Shown here piece by piece: positions 58,965 through 64,000 of a DNA stretch of 64,000 nucleotides. The stretch's first letter is position 1. Each line of letters starts with the position of its first letter. The notes beneath the pieces are model-generated. The model did no database searches and had not been told where the DNA came from. It saw nothing but the letters and a program-made list of their open reading frames with translations. Made by a program: the position numbers and the translations under genes. Origin of the DNA: Deltaproteobacteria bacterium Ga0077550 (GTDB lineage Bacteria > Myxococcota_A > Polyangia > Nannocystales > Nannocystaceae); NCBI GenBank assembly GCA_001464385.1, contig LNFB01000310.1, positions 16,352 to 80,351 on the forward strand, written 5' to 3'.

Positions 58965-59290
58965 GAGGGGGGGTCTCACTCCACGTTGGTGGATATCATC
59001 GTTTTGTGCCGCGTGGGGCGCCTGGAGTTTCGGCGACGCGCCGCGCATGTTCTTCGCTTGCGTGCGTCGTCGCACGATGGCGAGCGATGCTTGAACAGGG
59101 CCTCGACGTCGGCGCGACCTCGACCGCCCGCGCGCGCCGGGGACCATGTCGGTCGGGCGGTGCGCGAGCGCACCGTCGCATGCTTGCGTAGCAACGCGCA
59201 CATCGTGCGGCTCCACACTGCGAGGTGAACCCGCGACGCCCGGTTGACGCACGGTGTTCGTGACGCGTCGTTGCTAACTTCGATCGCGGA
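58965..59290. promoter_or_regulatory. Divergent metalloprotease-boxC promoter region
   Basis: This 326-bp spacer between two divergent starts holds no gene. Near boxC it contains three GACGC copies (59235, 59246, 59262), the last forming a GACGCGTC palindrome, and a TTGACG box at 59244. No -10 box with standard spacing was found. The promoter and regulatory sites for boxCB should lie here. Confidence 0.45.
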
Positions 59291-60970
59291 ATGCAGGACG
59301 TCGCTCATGTGTCGGCCGCCCACCCCGTCGAGTTCGAGGTGGACGCGAGTGCCTATCGCCACTGGAACATCACCTACGACGGGGCCCTCGCCCGCGTGGC
59401 GATGAACGTCGATGCCGCCGCGCCGCTGCGCGAGGGCTACGAGCTCAAGCTCAACTCGTACGACCTCGGGGTCGACATCGAGCTGGCCGACATCGTTCGC
59501 CGCATGCGGTTCGAGCACCCGGAGGTCCGCACCGTCGTGCTGACCTCGGGCAACGACCGGGTGTTCTGCGCCGGCGCCAACATCCACATGCTCGGGCTCT
59601 CCACGCACGCGTGGAAGGTGAACTTCTGCAAGTTCACCAACGAGACCCGGTGCGAGATCGAGGACGCCACCGAGTCCAGCAAGCAGGTGTGGGTCGCCGC
59701 GTGCAACGGCACCACCGCCGGCGGCGGCTACGAGCTGGCGATGGCGTGCAAGGAGATCTATCTGCAGGACGACGGCAACTCGGCGGTCAGCCTGCCCGAG
59801 GTGCCGCTGCTGGGCGTGCTGCCCGGCACCGGCGGGCTCACGCGCCTGGTCGACAAGCGCAAGGTCCGTCGCGACCGCGCCGACGTCTTCTCGACCACGG
59901 CCGAGGGCATCCGCGGCAAGAAGGCCGTGCAGTGGAACCTCGTCGACGCGATCTTCCCCCGGTCGAAGTTCGACGAGAAGGTCCTCGAGCGGGCCAAGGC
60001 CGTGGCCGACGCCGCGTCGAAGGACCTCGCGCCGGGCACCCGCAAGGGCGTCGTGCTCGGCAAGCTCGCGCCCGAGGTCGGGCCGAGCGGTCGGCAGTAC
60101 CGCCACGTCTCGCTGACGTGGGACGACACCACGCGCACCGCGAGCCTCACGGTCGCCGGCCCCAGCGCCGCCGACGTGCGGACGATCGAGCAGGGCGGCG
60201 AGGCGATGCGCGAGGCCGGCTCCGATCTGTGGAGCCTCCGCGCGTGGCGTGAGCTCGACGACGCGCTGCTCCACCTGCGCGTCAACCATATGAAGGTCGG
60301 CCTCGTCACCGTGCGCACGACCGGCGACCTCGCGACGATCCAGGCCCACGACGCCGCGCTGGTGAAGGCCCGCGACCACTGGTACGCCCGCGAGGTCCTG
60401 CTGCACATGGCCCGCGTGCTGCGGCGCTTCGACAACACCAGCCGCTCGTTCTTCGCCTTCGGCGACGCCGGCACCGCCTTCGCCGGCTGCCTGCTCGAGC
60501 TCGCGCTCGCGTCCGATCGCTTCTACATGCTCGAGCAGGACGGCGTGCAGGTCGCGATGTCCGAGCTCAACGAGGGCGGCCTGCCGATGCACAACACGCT
60601 CACGCGGCTGCAGACCCGCCTGCTCGGCACGCCCGATCAGGTCGAGGCGCTGGTCGGCAAGCGCGAGCCCATGGACGCCGAGGCCGCCGACGACGCGGGC
60701 CTGGTCACCGTGCGGCTCGACGACATCGACTGGGACGACGACACCCGCATCGCGATCGAGGAGCGCTCGAGCATGTCGCCCGACGCCCTGACCGGCATGG
60801 AACAGAACCTGCGGTTCCCCGGTCCCGAGACGCCCGACAGCAAGATCTACGCGCGGCTGTCCGCGTGGCAGAACTGGATCTTCATCCGCCCGAACGCCAC
60901 CGGACCTGCGGGTGCGCTCACACTGTACGGCCGCCCGGAACGGCCGCATTTCGACTGGCAACGCGTTTGA
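59291..60970 (+). CDS. boxC: 2,3-epoxybenzoyl-CoA dihydrolase (benzoyl-CoA-dihydrodiol lyase)
   Basis: The 559-residue protein opens the ring of 2,3-epoxybenzoyl-CoA in the aerobic hybrid (box) pathway, releasing formate and 3,4-dehydroadipyl-CoA semialdehyde. It is a large crotonase with two tandem enoyl-CoA hydratase-like halves. The first has VLTSGNDRVFCAGANIHMLG (about 82-101), the ACNGTTAGGGYELA block and LLGVLPGTGGLTRL. The whole-length pattern matches BoxC. The boxB gene follows after 67 bp, so the two form an operon. Confidence 0.94.
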   Translation: MQDVAHVSAAHPVEFEVDASAYRHWNITYDGALARVAMNVDAAAPLREGYELKLNSYDLGVDIELADIVRRMRFEHPEVRTVVLTSGNDRVFCAGANIHMLGLSTHAWKVNFCKFTNETRCEIEDATESSKQVWVAACNGTTAGGGYELAMACKEIYLQDDGNSAVSLPEVPLLGVLPGTGGLTRLVDKRKVRRDRADVFSTTAEGIRGKKAVQWNLVDAIFPRSKFDEKVLERAKAVADAASKDLAPGTRKGVVLGKLAPEVGPSGRQYRHVSLTWDDTTRTASLTVAGPSAADVRTIEQGGEAMREAGSDLWSLRAWRELDDALLHLRVNHMKVGLVTVRTTGDLATIQAHDAALVKARDHWYAREVLLHMARVLRRFDNTSRSFFAFGDAGTAFAGCLLELALASDRFYMLEQDGVQVAMSELNEGGLPMHNTLTRLQTRLLGTPDQVEALVGKREPMDAEAADDAGLVTVRLDDIDWDDDTRIAIEERSSMSPDALTGMEQNLRFPGPETPDSKIYARLSAWQNWIFIRPNATGPAGALTLYGRPERPHFDWQRV

Positions 60971-61037
60971 CATCGCGCAGCCTCTGCACCGAACGAATCC
61001 GTCTCCGCAACCTTCGACAACGAGATCACGAGCAGAC

Positions 61038-62459
<1,422 letters not shown>

Positions 62460-62468
62460 CGAGCCGCG

Positions 62469-63056
62469 TCAGGTCGCCGCGAGCAGCTCGAGCGTCGCCC
62501 CACGGGGCGACGACGGGGGCTCGCGGGACCAGGCGCACCGCAGCGCGTGGGCGTGGGTGCCGAGCGCGGGCATGCGCTGCATCGACATCAACGCGGTGAC
62601 GCGGGCGCCCGCCGCCTCGAGCCCCGCGGTGAGCCAGCCGGTGAGGTAGCGCAGCAGCGTCGGCGAGCACTCGCCTTGGTGCACGAAGGTCGTGCACATC
62701 GGGTCAGTGCTCGCGCAGACCAGCTCGCCCAGTCCGGTGAAGCACGCCGACATCGCGTGCGCGAGGGCGCCGACGTCCGATCGCGCGGCGAGCAGCACGT
62801 CGGCGAGCACGCCGTCGCCGGAGAGCTGCGACTTGGCGGCGACGTAGCCGGCCCGGAACGCGAAGTCGCCGTGCCGCTGCGCCGCCGCGTAGAGCGTGTC
62901 GAGGAAGTGCGCATCGTCGACCCACGCGTACGGCAGGCGGGCCACCACCGAGGCGATCGGGCGCGAGGCCTCGGGGATCTCGACGCCGAGCGATCGCACG
63001 AGCGTGAACAGCGACTCCATCACATGACCTCGGACGAGCGGCGACGCGGCGAACAT
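62469..63056 (-). CDS. Hypothetical protein
   Basis: The protein has 195 residues from the ATG at 63056; an ATG at 63164 would add 36 residues. It is a mostly helical, Ala/Leu-rich chain (VARLPYAWVDDAHFLDTLY, AGYVAAKSQLSGDGVLADVLLAAR, LTGWLTAGLEAAGARV) with no signal peptide or membrane helix. It weakly recalls the helical regulatory proteins abundant in myxobacteria, but no family can be named. Its stop lies 9 bp from the boxB stop. Confidence 0.55.
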   Translation of the reverse strand: MFAASPLVRGHVMESLFTLVRSLGVEIPEASRPIASVVARLPYAWVDDAHFLDTLYAAAQRHGDFAFRAGYVAAKSQLSGDGVLADVLLAARSDVGALAHAMSACFTGLGELVCASTDPMCTTFVHQGECSPTLLRYLTGWLTAGLEAAGARVTALMSMQRMPALGTHAHALRCAWSREPPSSPRGATLELLAAT

Positions 63057-63148
63057 GCGGGCGCCGGAGTGCACGTGGTGTTCCAAGACGCCGCGCCGCG
63101 GCCGCGGAACGTTGTTCAGGGCCCCATGGCGGGGGTCCTGGGGCAGCA

Positions 63149-63173
63149 CGCCCCGGTGGGTCAACCCGGGGCG
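63149..63173 (-). terminator. Hairpin downstream of bfr
   Basis: An 8-bp perfect stem cgccccgg/ccggggcg with a 9-nt loop that can pair further (ggg with ccc) lies 14 bp past the bacterioferritin stop. No U-run follows. It may act as a terminator for bfr. Confidence 0.4.
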
Positions 63174-63187
63174 CCCGCGATCCGTGG

Positions 63188-63658
63188 CTACCCGTGCAGC
63201 TGCTGCGCGAGGTAGTGCTTGGTGCCGATCTGCTCGATCAGCTGCAGCTGCGTCTCGAGCCAGTCGACGTGCGACTCCTCGGAGGCGAGCATGCGCTCGA
63301 GGAGATCGGCGCTGGTGATGTCACCCTCGTCGCGACAGCTGCGGACGCCCTTGCGGAAGCGATCGACCGCGTCGTACTCCATCTTGAGATCGAGCTCGAA
63401 CTGCTCCTGCACGTGCTCGCCGATGCTGATCTTCCCGTAGCGCTGCACGTTCGGCACGCCGTCGAGGAAGAGGATCCGCTCGATGAGCGCATCGGCGTGC
63501 TTCATCTCGTCGATCGACTCCATCCGGATGTGCGCGGCGAGACGGTTGTAGCCCCAGTTCTGGCACATCTTCGCGTGGATGAAGTACTGGTTCACCGCGG
63601 TGAGCTCCGCGGTGAGGACGTCGTTGAGCGTGTCGATGACGGTGGCGCTGCCCTTCAT
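63188..63658 (-). CDS. bfr: Bacterioferritin
   Basis: The 156-residue protein stores iron in a 24-subunit shell. All ferroxidase ligands are present: E18, E51, H54, E94, E127, H130, and the heme-ligand M52 that marks bacterioferritin rather than ferritin (EMKHAD). The length is standard. The gene lies 79 bp downstream of bfd on the same strand, and the palindrome upstream of bfd may control both. Confidence 0.96.
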   Translation of the reverse strand: MKGSATVIDTLNDVLTAELTAVNQYFIHAKMCQNWGYNRLAAHIRMESIDEMKHADALIERILFLDGVPNVQRYGKISIGEHVQEQFELDLKMEYDAVDRFRKGVRSCRDEGDITSADLLERMLASEESHVDWLETQLQLIEQIGTKHYLAQQLHG

Positions 63659-63737
63659 TGCGGCCCCAACCTAGCACGATCGCGCGACGCGCCCGCCCGG
63701 GGTTCCCCCAAACGAGAATGGAATTCGACGGCGACGA

Positions 63738-63938
63738 TCAGCGACGCACGGGCGCGTCCGACTGGCCGCGCGCCGAGCCGCCGTTGCCGTTGATCAGCTC
63801 GTGGATCTGCTGCACGCAGCTGCCACAGCCAGTGCCGGCCTGACAGGCCTGGGCGATGCCCTTCACGGTGCAGTTGCCCCGTCGGATCTCGGCGAGGATG
63901 GTGCGGCTCGAGACGGCTTTGCAGAGGCAGACGATCAT
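63738..63938 (-). CDS. bfd: Bacterioferritin-associated ferredoxin
   Basis: The 66-residue [2Fe-2S] protein has the family pattern MIVCLCKAV (Cys 4 and 6) and ACQAGTGCGSC (Cys near 38 and 41) with a short helical body. It reduces the bacterioferritin core to mobilise iron. Its gene precedes bfr and starts 13 bp downstream of a perfect 25-bp palindrome, suggesting iron-dependent regulation. The C-terminal tail (SARGQSDAPVRR) extends past the usual domain. Confidence 0.92.
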   Translation of the reverse strand: MIVCLCKAVSSRTILAEIRRGNCTVKGIAQACQAGTGCGSCVQQIHELINGNGGSARGQSDAPVRR

Positions 63939-63951
63939 GGCGGGCCCGCTC

Positions 63952-63976
63952 GGTTTTGAAAGTGACTTTCAAAACC
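63952..63976. promoter_or_regulatory. Perfect 25-bp palindrome, candidate Fur-type operator of bfd/bfr
   Basis: Two 12-bp arms with one central base (GGTTTTGAAAGT g ACTTTCAAAACC) lie 13 bp upstream of the bfd start. The inner TGAAAGT-G-ACTTTCA is a perfect 7-1-7 repeat matching TGATAAT-N-ATTATCA at most positions, the classic Fur box layout. It is also clearly AT-rich relative to the surroundings. A Fur or related metalloregulator site controlling bfd-bfr is the inference. Confidence 0.6.
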
Positions 63977-64000
63977 ACTGATCATGTAGCGCGGCCCGCC

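Overview
The window looks like chromosomal DNA of a high-GC myxobacterium, most likely of the Nannocystineae (Nannocystis/Plesiocystis type). This is inference from gene content. The signs are many lipoproteins whose lipobox is followed by a Ser/Thr/Gly/Asp-rich linker, several membrane-tethered Ser/Thr kinases (one with a TPR tail), FG-GAP and Cys-rich repeat proteins, MYXO-CTERM-like C-termini (basic run after a Gly/Leu helix), Hsp70 paired with DUF2760, and a bactofilin. Genes are packed tightly on both strands.

Layout. 1-6.4 kb: the 3' part of a kinase fused to a degenerate M16 peptidase, a LysR regulator, two predicted outer-membrane proteins and a lipoprotein. 6.4-12 kb (minus strand): malic enzyme MaeB, a membrane-anchored MutS-family ATPase, a SIMPL protein and a P460-type cytochrome lipoprotein. 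12-19.7 kb: a secreted esterase, a GNAT acetyltransferase, two lipoproteins, the Hsp70/DUF2760 pair and a vanadium haloperoxidase-like lipoprotein. 19.7-26.5 kb: a visibly less GC-rich stretch with an IS91-type transposase fragment, a large secreted hydrolase split by a frameshift, and an FG-GAP lipoprotein. 26.6-34.6 kb: a PPC/Cys-rich lipoprotein, a TPR kinase, a multi-CxxCH lipoprotein, a tRNA-Asp, an SPFH protein and a 0.78 kb intergenic region rich in inverted repeats.

34.6-43.8 kb: an exported intradiol dioxygenase, an unusual single ORF joining an OmpR-type response regulator to a membrane histidine kinase, a radical SAM protein, a P-domain lipoprotein, a kinase and aroA. 43.8-47.6 kb: a tightly overlapping minus-strand operon (FG-GAP lipoprotein, exported protein, ECF sigma factor, probable anti-sigma factor). 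47.9-52.6 kb: an RNA m5U methyltransferase, a bactofilin, a seven-helix protein resembling Pyr4/PaxB membrane terpene cyclases, a HAD/LNS2 lipoprotein and another FG-GAP lipoprotein. 52.6-57 kb: an apparent operon of zinc-ribbon lipoprotein, SPASM radical SAM enzyme and atypical kinase. 57-64 kb: a gametolysin-like metalloprotease, boxC-boxB of aerobic benzoyl-CoA degradation, an unknown gene, and bacterioferritin with its ferredoxin next to a perfect 25-bp palindrome.

Functionally the window mixes housekeeping genes (maeB, aroA, RNA methyltransferase, tRNA, bfr/bfd) with signalling and surface/secretion genes typical of predatory social bacteria. The clearest candidates for something under-described are the response-regulator/histidine-kinase fusion, the Pyr4-like membrane protein, the kinase/pseudopeptidase fusion and the kinase/SPASM operon. 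All positions and motifs were read by eye; no database search was run.
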